Of a DNA stretch of 64,000 bases, positions 1-7,648 are shown one piece after another (position 1 is the stretch's first letter; each line of letters opens with the position of its first letter). Origin of the DNA: Andreesenia sp964489735 (GTDB lineage: Bacteria > Bacillota > Clostridia > Tissierellales > Gottschalkiaceae); assembly GCA_964489735.1 (NCBI GenBank), contig CAZBAL010000008.1, positions 1 through 64,000 on the forward strand. Direction: 5' to 3'. The notes under the pieces were generated by a model. It did not search any database and was not told the DNA's origin. It saw only the letters and a list, made by a program, of their open reading frames with translations. The position numbers were made by a program, and so were the translations under genes.

Positions 1-1
1 A

Positions 2-1180
2 ATGCTGATATCACTGGCACTGATTTTTTTATTAGGAATGTTTTTAGGAAAGATATTTGAAAAGCTTAGGCTTCCAAAGCTGCTTGGTATGATACTTACT
101 GGAATATCATTAGGCCCATATGTGTTTAATCTGATAGATTCCAGTATTTTAGACATATCAACGGAGTTAAGGCAGATTGCTCTCATTATCATCTTATCGA
201 GAGCAGGTCTGAATCTGGATATAAAGGATTTAAAAAAAGTCGGACGTCCTGCAATTTTGTTGTGCTTTGTGCCGGCTTGTCTTGAAATAGCGGGTATGCT
301 CATTCTAGCACCTAAACTTTTAGGAATTAGTTTTCTGGATGCTGCTATTATGGGAACTGTAGTAGCTGCTGTATCACCTGCAGTTGTTGTTCCGAGAATG
401 CTGAAACTTATGGAAAGTGGTTATGGAAGAGAGAAGAGTATTCCACAGATGATTATGGCGGGAGCTTCGGTAGATGATGTCTTTGTAATAGTTTTATTTA
501 CTGTTTTTACTAAATTGGATCAAACGGGAGCTGTAAACGCCACTCAGTTCCTGACAATTCCTACATCTATAGTATTCGGGATATTAGGTGGGATAGTTTC
601 AGGTCTTGTGATTTCATATATATTCAAGTATTTTACTGTAGATGATATAGGCAAGGTAATAATAATTCTTTCAGTTTCGTTTTTATTAGTGAGTATAGAA
701 AGCTTAGTAAAAGATAGTATTGGGTTTTCCGGACTGCTGGCTGTAATGGCATTAGGTGCTACGATTCAGCAGAAAAACTATGAATTGTCGAAATGTCTTT
801 CAGGTAAGTTCTCTAGGCTTTGGATGGGTGCAGAAATTCTATTATTCGTATTGGTTGGAGCGACTTTGAATATTAGCTATGCATTGAAGGCTGGACTGGT
901 ATCAGCTGTTCTTGTCTTAGGTGTAGTGATTTTTAGACTTTTTGGAGTATATATTAGTCTCATTAAGACCAATCTTAACTACAAAGAGAGAATATTTACA
1001 GGGTTTGCATATATGCCAAAGGCGACAGTTCAGGCTGCAATAGGTGGATTGCCTTTAGCCATGGGATTAAGTTCAGGAGAACTTATACTGACTGTTGCGG
1101 TTGTAGCCATAATATTAACAGCACCGCTTGGAGCGTTTCTTATAGATCGCTCACATGAGAAGCTGCTTTCTAAAAACTAG
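2..1180 (+). CDS. Cation:proton antiporter (Na+/H+ exchanger family)
   Basis: Integral membrane protein of 392 residues with about 11-12 hydrophobic segments, of the monovalent cation:proton antiporter superfamily (CPA). It would exchange Na+ or K+ for H+ across the cytoplasmic membrane. The N-terminal helix with GKIFEKLRLPKLLGMILTG, the SRAGLNLD segment after helix 3 and the AGASVDDVFVIVLFT segment with its paired acidic residues are typical of CPA transporters. The ATG is the second base of the window, so no ribosome binding site can be seen. The length is normal for the family, but a longer upstream N-terminus cannot be excluded. The stop codon lies inside the 55-bp sequence repeated on both sides of the first assembly gap. 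Confidence 0.8.
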   Translation: MLISLALIFLLGMFLGKIFEKLRLPKLLGMILTGISLGPYVFNLIDSSILDISTELRQIALIIILSRAGLNLDIKDLKKVGRPAILLCFVPACLEIAGMLILAPKLLGISFLDAAIMGTVVAAVSPAVVVPRMLKLMESGYGREKSIPQMIMAGASVDDVFVIVLFTVFTKLDQTGAVNATQFLTIPTSIVFGILGGIVSGLVISYIFKYFTVDDIGKVIIILSVSFLLVSIESLVKDSIGFSGLLAVMALGATIQQKNYELSKCLSGKFSRLWMGAEILLFVLVGATLNISYALKAGLVSAVLVLGVVIFRLFGVYISLIKTNLNYKERIFTGFAYMPKATVQAAIGGLPLAMGLSSGELILTVAVVAIILTAPLGAFLIDRSHEKLLSKN

Positions 1181-1228
1181 CAGAAAAGAGAATATATAGT
1201 TAGCTAAATATATAGATAAGATTATTTG
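1174..1228. repeat. 55-bp contig-end duplication, left copy
   Basis: This 55-bp sequence directly abuts the left side of the N-run and is identical to 1329-1383 on the right side. Identical 55-bp ends at a 100-N gap are what a k=55 assembler leaves when overlapping contigs are scaffolded without merging. Probably not a biological repeat. Confidence 0.9.
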
Positions 1229-1328
1229 NNNNNNNNNNNNNNNNNNNNNNNNNNNNNNNNNNNNNNNNNNNNNNNNNNNNNNNNNNNNNNNNNNNNNNNN
1301 NNNNNNNNNNNNNNNNNNNNNNNNNNNN
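1229..1328. other. Assembly gap (100 N)
   Basis: A run of exactly 100 Ns, the conventional placeholder for a gap of unknown size. Because the flanks overlap by 55 identical bases, the true gap length is probably zero and about 155 bases here are artificial. Confidence 0.97.
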
Positions 1329-1383
1329 AAACTAGCAGAAAAGAGAATATATAGTTAGCTAAATATATAGATAAGATTATTTG
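1329..1383. repeat. 55-bp contig-end duplication, right copy
   Basis: Identical to 1174-1228. It even carries the last codon and stop of the antiporter gene, which fits a duplicated contig end. Confidence 0.9.
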
Positions 1384-1494
1384 GATAAACATATGCTTCA
1401 GAAAGAACTGATATATGTGAAAAAAATCAAAATTATCTGAATTAGATGTTCAACTTTTTCAATCGGGGTATATATCAATATACAATGCAATCAT

Positions 1495-1588
1495 GATGTG
1501 TAAACAATTGTTGGTTTATAATTACTTTAACTTCTGTGTCTGTGTCAGATGCATCCTGATGATATGTAAACAATTATTGATTTATAAT
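1495..1588 (+). repeat. Two 28-bp imperfect direct repeats
   Basis: The segments at 1495-1522 and 1561-1588 match at 25 of 28 positions, and all three differences are G/A. The core is TGTAAACAATTRTTGRTTTATAA, starts 66 bp apart. A weaker related stretch follows at about 1602-1630. They lie directly upstream of the small unknown gene and could be tandem regulator sites or a decayed duplication. Function unknown. Confidence 0.6.
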
Positions 1589-1676
1589 GCAATGTGCAAA
1601 GATGTGACATGTAAAATAGTTATATTTACCTACTACGATGAAACAGCGGCTGTTAGGCGAAATGGAGGAGATTCTT

Positions 1677-2078
1677 ATGAGTTTAAAAGAGAAGCTGGAT
1701 AAAACGGTAAAGACAATGGTTGAATTTTCTGATCCGAATGGGATTAATATTGAGTGGTACGAGGATGTAGATACTTTCAACAGGTATCAATGGTCAATGG
1801 TTAGAAACCATGATTATAGAGATGGGAAAAAGGTTATTATAAAAGAAGGTGTTGAAACACTAAGAGCCAGCATACTGGACTTCAGTGATGAAAGAGGACT
1901 GGAGCTGTTCAGAAATGCTGGAAGTAAGCCTTCCTATATGAATACAGGTCTTTGGAAGCTGAAAAATATTATTGATAGCGGAAAATACACACATGTATTC
2001 ATATATGGAATTGGAGAACTAAATGAAGCGGAAGTAAAAGAATTTACTGAATGGTTAAATGACAGGGTAAATAGATAA
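1677..2078 (+). CDS. Hypothetical protein, 133 aa
   Basis: Small, soluble-looking protein that I do not recognise. The start at 1677 is chosen because GGAGGAG sits six bases upstream; a longer frame from 1638 has no ribosome binding site. The protein is mildly acidic, has no signal peptide or membrane segment, and has no cysteine. Its C-terminal half (YTHVFIYGIGELNEAEVKEF) looks like an alternating beta/alpha fold. It is followed at once by a strong terminator and appears to be a single-gene unit behind the direct repeats at 1495-1588. Confidence 0.55.
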   Translation: MSLKEKLDKTVKTMVEFSDPNGINIEWYEDVDTFNRYQWSMVRNHDYRDGKKVIIKEGVETLRASILDFSDERGLELFRNAGSKPSYMNTGLWKLKNIIDSGKYTHVFIYGIGELNEAEVKEFTEWLNDRVNR

Positions 2079-2109
2079 TAAAAAGTTAGTCAAGTTTGAT
2101 TTGAATGAG

Positions 2110-2162
2110 CTGACCCCAAAAAGTTGGACCTGAAAACCAACTTTAAGGAGGTCAGTTTTTTT
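2110..2162 (+). terminator. Strong two-part hairpin terminator
   Basis: Outer arms CTGACC (2110-2115) and GGTCAG (2150-2155) enclose a second perfect stem, AAAGTTGG (2120-2127) with CCAACTTT (2137-2144), followed by seven Ts. It terminates the 133-aa gene. The sequence CTGACCCCAAAAAGTTGGAC also resembles IS3-family terminal repeats, so it may have come from an IS end. Confidence 0.8.
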
Positions 2163-2950
2163 ATGTAAAAATTAGACAATACTTAAATAATATTTATGTA
2201 TATACCAGTGACTAAACAATAATCATAGGAAAATCTATGCTGATGTTTGTAGCATATATAGTTTTAATAAGAGATAAAATGAAGCGAAATGTTAGAAAAT
2301 CTCGATAATTTGAAAACATAGACTGATTAATCAAATAACACTCTCGAGAAGTTATTGTTGAATTAGGAAAATGGAAATATATGTCAATACAGAGTTAGCA
2401 CATGTAAATACTAGAGATTTATAAAAGGTGATGAAATACACATAAATATATTTAAGTTTCAGTGTGCAGGATAAACTTGCTGGAAATTCCCTAATTACTT
2501 GCATTCATGCGATCTGATATTCAAGAAGATGATTATTTACGTTGATAGCATAAATGTTCAATTCAATAGAATAAAAAACTGAAAAACGTTATAAATATGC
2601 AGTTTTAATAAAAAATATATGCCACAATTCAAATAAAAGATTCAAGAAAACCACACAAGGCACTCAGTAACTAGGGTACAAGATGAAGTTGTAATGTTGT
2701 GAGAGGGGAGAAAAATGGTTTATTACTTGCAATAATAAATATTGTGTATTATTATGAGGTTGTAAGAGACACTAGCTAGTTTTTTTACAAATGATATCAA
2801 GAGCATACACTATTTTATATGAAAATTTTCAGTATTATGCTTATTATTGGCCAAACTTAGATCTAAAAATGGAATTTTTTACAAAAAAGAGTTATGAGTC
2901 TATGTTCGATAGACCAAAGAATATTATTAATAAATGAGGAGATGGAAAAG
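2163..2950. other. Long AT-rich gene-free stretch
   Basis: About 790 bases with stops in all frames and no recognisable gene. It precedes the secreted Cys-rich protein and may contain its promoter and a long leader. A ribosome-binding-site-like GAGGGGAG at about 2702 precedes only a six-codon frame. I see no clear paired hairpins, T-box or riboswitch motifs. It could be decayed coding DNA. Confidence 0.5.
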
Positions 2951-4090
2951 ATGAGAAGAACTAGTAGATTTAAAAGAATAACTTCACTAGTACTGTCAGT
3001 AGCAATTGCGACGACTTTGTCAGTGCCTGCATTTGCATCAGATGATGCACATGATCACCACGACCATGATGGATTTGCGTACGCAACGATAGGGTCTGTA
3101 GCATCAGAAGAAGCAGTATCTGAAATTGAAGCACCTGTTGCACCGGTAGTACCTGTTGAAGATGTAAATATTGAAGAGGTAGTTTCAGAAAGTACTTATG
3201 CAGCTGAGGAAGTTGCAAAAGAAGCAGCGGAAGAGGCTGTTGTTGAAACAAAAGAAGAAGTATCAGTTGAAGAATCGGCTGAAGAAGTTGCAGTAGAAGA
3301 AGTAGAAGAAGTTGAAGTTGAGGAAGAAAAAGCTGAGAAAGTTTTAGTTAGAAAAGCTAGATCAGTTGATTTTTTAGAAGAAGATTTAGTTGAAGTAGAA
3401 GCATCGAAAGAAGAAAAAGAAGAAAAAGAAGAGTTAGAATTATTAGATATGGAAGAAGAGCTATTAGCAATGAGCATGACTTCAGTATCAGAAGAAGTTT
3501 TAGACAGATCAGCTAGCATTACTACAAGCAGAATGTATGCACCGGAAGTTGCATGTAATTACTGTGGAAAAATTCAATGTAATTCAAGCTGTTACTCGTA
3601 TGGTAAAATAGCATGTGGTACATGTGGTGGATTCAGTTGTGCTACTTATGGTAAGTGTATTAATGTAGGAGCTGTTGTTACAGGAGTTGTAAAACCAGTT
3701 GTTGGACTAGTTACAGGAACAGTTGCTGGAGCAGTTAACTGTGTAGTTAAGCCAGTTGTTGGAGCTGTTACTGGAGTTGTAGGTGGCGTAGTAGGAGGAG
3801 CACTTTCTCTTGTTAAAGGAATCACAGGTGGAATCTTCGGTGGTCTTAAAGCGGTTTGTGGAACATGCGGATCGACTAGCTGTGGATCATACGGATGGTC
3901 AACTTGTAAAAAATACACAGTTACTCCATGTAAGACTTATGGAGGAACAAAATGCTATACACACGGTAGCACATGTAAAGTTTACGGTGGAAGCTACGGT
4001 TATGGCGGATCATACTCATATGGTGGATCATATTCGTATGGTGGTTCTTATTCAAGCGTAGGTTTTTTAGGAGGCCTATTCGGTAGATAA
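2951..4090 (+). CDS. Secreted His/Glu/Cys/Gly-Tyr-rich protein of unknown function
   Basis: Exported protein of 379 residues with five unlike zones. (1) A signal peptide with a likely AFA|SDD cleavage site near residue 29. (2) A short HDHHDHD metal-binding-like cluster. (3) A very acidic Glu/Val/Ala-rich zone to about residue 185. (4) A Cys/Gly module (from C202) with paired Cys, then a Gly/Val hydrophobic stretch (about 238-295) containing two VVKPVVG copies in a glycine-zipper-like pattern, then a second Cys module from C303. (5) A tail of GGSYSYGGSYSYGG repeats. The start at 2951 is nine bases after GAGGAG; the in-frame ATG at 2942 abuts that site. It is a single-gene unit with a terminator at 4242. 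I know no family with this architecture; a surface or matrix role with metal or disulfide chemistry is inference. Confidence 0.65.
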   Translation: MRRTSRFKRITSLVLSVAIATTLSVPAFASDDAHDHHDHDGFAYATIGSVASEEAVSEIEAPVAPVVPVEDVNIEEVVSESTYAAEEVAKEAAEEAVVETKEEVSVEESAEEVAVEEVEEVEVEEEKAEKVLVRKARSVDFLEEDLVEVEASKEEKEEKEELELLDMEEELLAMSMTSVSEEVLDRSASITTSRMYAPEVACNYCGKIQCNSSCYSYGKIACGTCGGFSCATYGKCINVGAVVTGVVKPVVGLVTGTVAGAVNCVVKPVVGAVTGVVGGVVGGALSLVKGITGGIFGGLKAVCGTCGSTSCGSYGWSTCKKYTVTPCKTYGGTKCYTHGSTCKVYGGSYGYGGSYSYGGSYSYGGSYSSVGFLGGLFGR

Positions 4091-4241
4091 TTAGCGTATT
4101 TATATAACAGCTACATATACTGTAAATACGATATGACAGTAATAATTGACAGTGATAGAAACCCCGGATAATATACAGTATAATCGCAATAATTGAACAT
4201 AGAAAACACGTTATAATACATATATATAGCTGTTGATACTA

Positions 4242-4286
4242 AAAGCTGCTGTACGCCATTGAACTGGTCGTACAGCAGCTTTTTTT
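4242..4286 (+). terminator. Rho-independent terminator
   Basis: A 14-bp stem (4242-4255 with 4269-4282) and T-run. It lies 150 bases after the secreted protein gene, so the transcript has a long 3' untranslated region. Confidence 0.85.
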
Positions 4287-4380
4287 GACTATATTGCTAA
4301 ATATATATTTATAGCTATATATGCTCGTAGTAATCATATGCTCTAAATAGAGTCTGAGCAGGAATATTCATAAATTGTTA

Positions 4381-4412
4381 AGGGATATACCTTATGAGTG
4401 TGGTATATCCCT
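4381..4412. terminator. Inverted repeat between convergent genes
   Basis: AGGGATATACC (4381-4391) pairs perfectly with GGTATATCCCT (4402-4412). It lies just past the 3' end of pta on the reverse strand and may end that transcript, although the T-run on either strand is poor. Confidence 0.5.
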
Positions 4413-4479
4413 ATTATTTGACATAGATTCAATCATTAGAACTAGTCGATGTATAGTCGATGTGTCTATCTTATTTATA

Positions 4480-5451
4480 CTATAAACTTTGAGAAGCTGT
4501 TATTATACTCAGCTTGTAAACATCTTCTTCATTACATCCACGCGATAAGTCAGATATTGGCTTATTAAGACCTTGGAGTATTGGTCCTATGGCTTGAATT
4601 CCTCCGAGTCTCTGAGCAATCTTATATCCTATATTACCCGCTTCAAGTGATGGAAATATGAATACTGTGGCTTTCCCAGCAACTTCAGAGCCTGGTGCTT
4701 TCTGCTCTCCTACAGATGGCACAATTGCTGCATCAAATTGAAGTTCTCCGTCTATTGAAAGTTCAGGAGCTAATTCTTTGGCAATTGCTGTAGCATTTTG
4801 GACTTTTGTAGCTTCCTCAGCTTTGGCTGAACCTTTTGTTGAAAATGAAAGCATTGCAACCTTAGGATCTATTCCGAACAATTCTGCTGTTTTAGCACTT
4901 TCAACTGCAACTTCTGCCATTTCCTGATCGGAAAGAGATACGTTTATTGCGCAGTCAGAGAAAAGATATCTCTCATCTTTGGATTTCAACATTATGAAAG
5001 CTCCGCTTATACGACTAACTCCTGGTTTTGTTTTAACTATTTGAAGGGCTGGACGAACTGTATCACCAGTTGAGTGTATAGCACCGCTGACCATTCCATC
5101 AACTTTATCTAAGTAAGTAAGCATTGTTCCGAAATAATTAACATTTTTAAGTAATTTCTGTCCATCTTCTTCAGTCGCTTTTCCTTTTCTTCTCTCTACA
5201 AATGCTTTAACCATGGCATCAAATTCTTCATATTTTTCAGGATCTATTATTTCCAGTCCTGATATATCTATGCTGTTTTCAGTAGCTACACTGTTGATAT
5301 CGTCTTCATTACCTAAAAGAATAGGTTCAAGAAGGTTTTCGCTTTTCAATCTAACAGCAGCACCTAAGATTCTAGGATCGATTCCTTCTGGGAAAGCTAT
5401 TTTTATATTCTTTCCTGATATTTTTGACTTCAGAGATTCAAATAAGTCCAT
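4480..5451 (-). CDS. pta: Phosphate acetyltransferase
   Basis: Interconverts acetyl-CoA + phosphate and acetyl phosphate + CoA, the first step of acetate formation and ATP gain in anaerobes. At 323 residues it has the length of the short single-domain Pta form. Recognisable family segments include IAFPEGIDPRILGAA near the N-terminus, MVSGAIHSTGDTVRPALQI in the middle, the SALSFSTKGSA-like segment MLSFSTKGSA, and FPSLEAGNIGYKIAQRLGG near the C-terminus. GAGGAGGAATAATA precedes the ATG. It stands alone on the reverse strand; no acetate kinase gene is in the window. Confidence 0.93.
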   Translation of the reverse strand: MDLFESLKSKISGKNIKIAFPEGIDPRILGAAVRLKSENLLEPILLGNEDDINSVATENSIDISGLEIIDPEKYEEFDAMVKAFVERRKGKATEEDGQKLLKNVNYFGTMLTYLDKVDGMVSGAIHSTGDTVRPALQIVKTKPGVSRISGAFIMLKSKDERYLFSDCAINVSLSDQEMAEVAVESAKTAELFGIDPKVAMLSFSTKGSAKAEEATKVQNATAIAKELAPELSIDGELQFDAAIVPSVGEQKAPGSEVAGKATVFIFPSLEAGNIGYKIAQRLGGIQAIGPILQGLNKPISDLSRGCNEEDVYKLSIITASQSL

Positions 5452-5712
5452 TATTATTCCTCCTCAATATTGTGTATACAATAATTATACTACTTCAGTA
5501 AAACGTTTTCAAGAAAACAAGGAGATAATAAATAGATGTGTATAAGGGTAATGAAATGCGCACAGCCCTGATATCAAGCTGTTCTTTATGGGAAAATCAT
5601 TTGTTTTATATGTGTTATAATAGTATTAGATAGAAAAAGTTAAGAATATAGCGATATCATATATTATTTTAGGACAAACGAGAATTGGAGAATAAATATG
5701 GAGTTGAACTAA

Positions 5713-7053
5713 TTGGAAAAAACTTATGATTTAACGCATGGGAATCTGAGGAAGGTTTTCTTTAACTATTTAGTGCCGAGTGTCGGAGGAATGCTTGGAA
5801 CTTCTCTTTATGTTCTTGGAGACACTATGATAGTTGGAAGAGGTCTTGGAAGTCAGGGCTTAGCGGCATTAAATCTATCTATACCTATAATAAATGTATT
5901 TAACGGATTAGGTCTTCTGTTCGGTATAGGTGGAGCTACTGCTCTTTCAGTAGATAAAGGAATGGGCAAGACCGATGGTCTAAATAAAATATTCACTAAG
6001 TCGGTTATATTTTCATTTATCTGCGGGGTTCTTCTAACTCTGTTAAGGGTGTTTTTTCTGGATGAATTTGTGAGCTTCCTGGGAGCAGAGGGAGAAATAT
6101 TTAATATGTCTAGAGATTATTTAGGTGTCATGCTTTCTTTTAGTATAGCATTTCTACTTAACCCTACTGTAATGGTGTTTGTGAGAAATGATGGTGCGCC
6201 GAAAACGGCTATGGCAGCTATGCTCATAGGAAGTATAGTTAATGTCATTTTAGACTATGTATTCATTATGAGGATGGATATGGGAATGTGGGGAGGAGCG
6301 CTTGCGACGGGACTTTCTCCCATAATAGGTCTTTCTATTCTGAGCACTCATTTTATTAGAAGAAAGAATGGAATTTCACTTTCGAGGCTTAAAGGTGTTC
6401 AGGGTGTCAGAAGGATATTTGCAAATGGAATTCCCAGCTTTGTAGTCGAGTGTTCAGCTGGAATTGTAATATTTGCTTTTAACCAGTCGCTGCTCAATAT
6501 TGCAGGAAATATTGGAGTATCAGCTTATAGTATAATAGCTAATTTATCTCTTATAGCCGCTGCTATTTTTACCGGGGTAGGTCAGGCGATACAGCCAATA
6601 GTGTCTGTAAATTACGGTGCTAAGAATATGAAGAGAATACTTGAAACATTCAGACTTGGTTTATTTACGTCGCTTGGACTGGGAATAGTATTCTATTCTC
6701 TCGGACTATTTTTCCCTGAGATGCTGATAGGGATATTTGTTAGAGATATAACTGAGGTATTGGATATTACAAAAACGGGTATAAGGATCTATTTTTTATC
6801 TTTCTTACTGATGGGTGTAAATATAGTTATGACTTCTTATGTTCAGTCAAAAGAGCAGGCGAGAACATCGCTTATTATATCTTTATTGAGAGGGCTTGTT
6901 CTGATAATTGCTGTGCTTATGATACTACCGAGATTCTTGGGAATAAATGGTGTCTGGTGGACACTGCCAGTTACTGAGCTTTTAACTTTCTTTATTTCGA
7001 TAGTATTCTTTTCGAAATGCACTAAGGCAATTAAATACGCAATTAAAAGATAA
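5713..7053 (+). CDS. MATE family efflux transporter
   Basis: Polytopic membrane protein of 446 residues with about 12 hydrophobic segments in two homologous halves, as in Na+- or H+-coupled multidrug (MATE) exporters. The N-terminal FFNYLVPSVGGMLGTSLYVL and GLGSQGLAALNLSIP fit the family. The likely start is TTG at 5713, about nine bases after a TGGAG site; the ATG at 5698 opens only a four-codon frame ending directly upstream. A second MATE gene is at 51101. The substrate cannot be told from sequence. Confidence 0.88.
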   Translation: MEKTYDLTHGNLRKVFFNYLVPSVGGMLGTSLYVLGDTMIVGRGLGSQGLAALNLSIPIINVFNGLGLLFGIGGATALSVDKGMGKTDGLNKIFTKSVIFSFICGVLLTLLRVFFLDEFVSFLGAEGEIFNMSRDYLGVMLSFSIAFLLNPTVMVFVRNDGAPKTAMAAMLIGSIVNVILDYVFIMRMDMGMWGGALATGLSPIIGLSILSTHFIRRKNGISLSRLKGVQGVRRIFANGIPSFVVECSAGIVIFAFNQSLLNIAGNIGVSAYSIIANLSLIAAAIFTGVGQAIQPIVSVNYGAKNMKRILETFRLGLFTSLGLGIVFYSLGLFFPEMLIGIFVRDITEVLDITKTGIRIYFLSFLLMGVNIVMTSYVQSKEQARTSLIISLLRGLVLIIAVLMILPRFLGINGVWWTLPVTELLTFFISIVFFSKCTKAIKYAIKR

Positions 7054-7096
7054 GATGCACATCAGCACATTTCAGTATATTAATGAAAATATTGAA

Positions 7097-7125
7097 TTGA
7101 TTTAGATATTCAATTGATGTATAAT
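7097..7125 (+). promoter_or_regulatory. Promoter of the thrS T-box leader
   Basis: TTGATT (7097-7102), a 17-base spacer, then a perfect TATAAT (7120-7125), about 100 bases ahead of the leader's first conserved parts. A good sigma-A-type promoter. Confidence 0.7.
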
Positions 7126-7227
7126 AATCATATAAGTATTTAAGCTGAATAAATCGGATATCAATAGGTTATTCAGACAGTTTGATTACAGATATCTGTG
7201 AGAGATACTTGTATTACAAATGAAATT

Positions 7228-7465
7228 ATATGACTAAAGACTGTGACGGGAAGAGTAGATATATAGGTTCGTTTCAGAGAGAGAAAGTCGTGGCTGGAAG
7301 CTTTCTCAATGAAAGTATATTGAAAACTACCCCTGAGTTTAGCCCGAAAGGGATTTACGTTGATTACGTTATAATCGTAGAGTGGAGCAGGATTTTTATG
7401 CTCTTAATTAGGGTGGAACCGTGTGATTAACTCTCGCCCCTAGGTATCTAGGGACGAGAGTTTTT
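7228..7465 (+). ncRNA. T-box leader, threonine-responsive
   Basis: tRNA-sensing leader upstream of thrS. The conserved T-box AGGGTGGAACCGTG is at 7410-7423 and is followed by a terminator stem (7429-7436 with 7455-7462, inner CCCTAG/CTAGGG) and T-run. The specifier codon is probably ACT (Thr) at 7326-7328: all three T-boxes here share the context GAA-N-codon-purine. Uncharged tRNA-Thr would pair with it and favour readthrough. Confidence 0.9.
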
Positions 7466-7648
7466 ATAATTTAGATGGAAATAGGTATTGAGAATTTGTT
7501 ATATGAAAAAATTCAAAATTATAAGATTTCAAGAAATCAATATTAGGAAATCAGTTTTAAGAAACTGTATTTAAAACTAGAATTATGAAGTTGAGATTAA
7601 AGCATGAAGTTGAGATTAAAATAGGGTATGAAGAGGGAGGCAATCAAT

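Noticed and set aside
1174..1383. Biological direct repeat or attachment site around the N-run
   Set aside because: The copies abut the gap exactly and have the same 55-base length as at the other gap, so they are contig ends.
1493..1702. 69-residue frame overlapping the direct repeats
   Set aside because: Cys/Tyr-rich translation of the repeat DNA, overlaps the real gene start and has no ribosome binding site.
3196..3519. Ser/Thr-rich reverse-strand frame opposite the acidic zone of the secreted protein
   Set aside because: It is the mirror of GAA/GAG-rich coding sequence and has no ribosome binding site or independent support.
4480..5545. Forward-strand frame opposite the start of pta (5213-5545)
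   Set aside because: It is antisense to the conserved pta coding region and shows no protein-like pattern.
7230..7430. 66-residue reading frame
   Set aside because: It lies wholly inside the thrS T-box leader and has no ribosome binding site.
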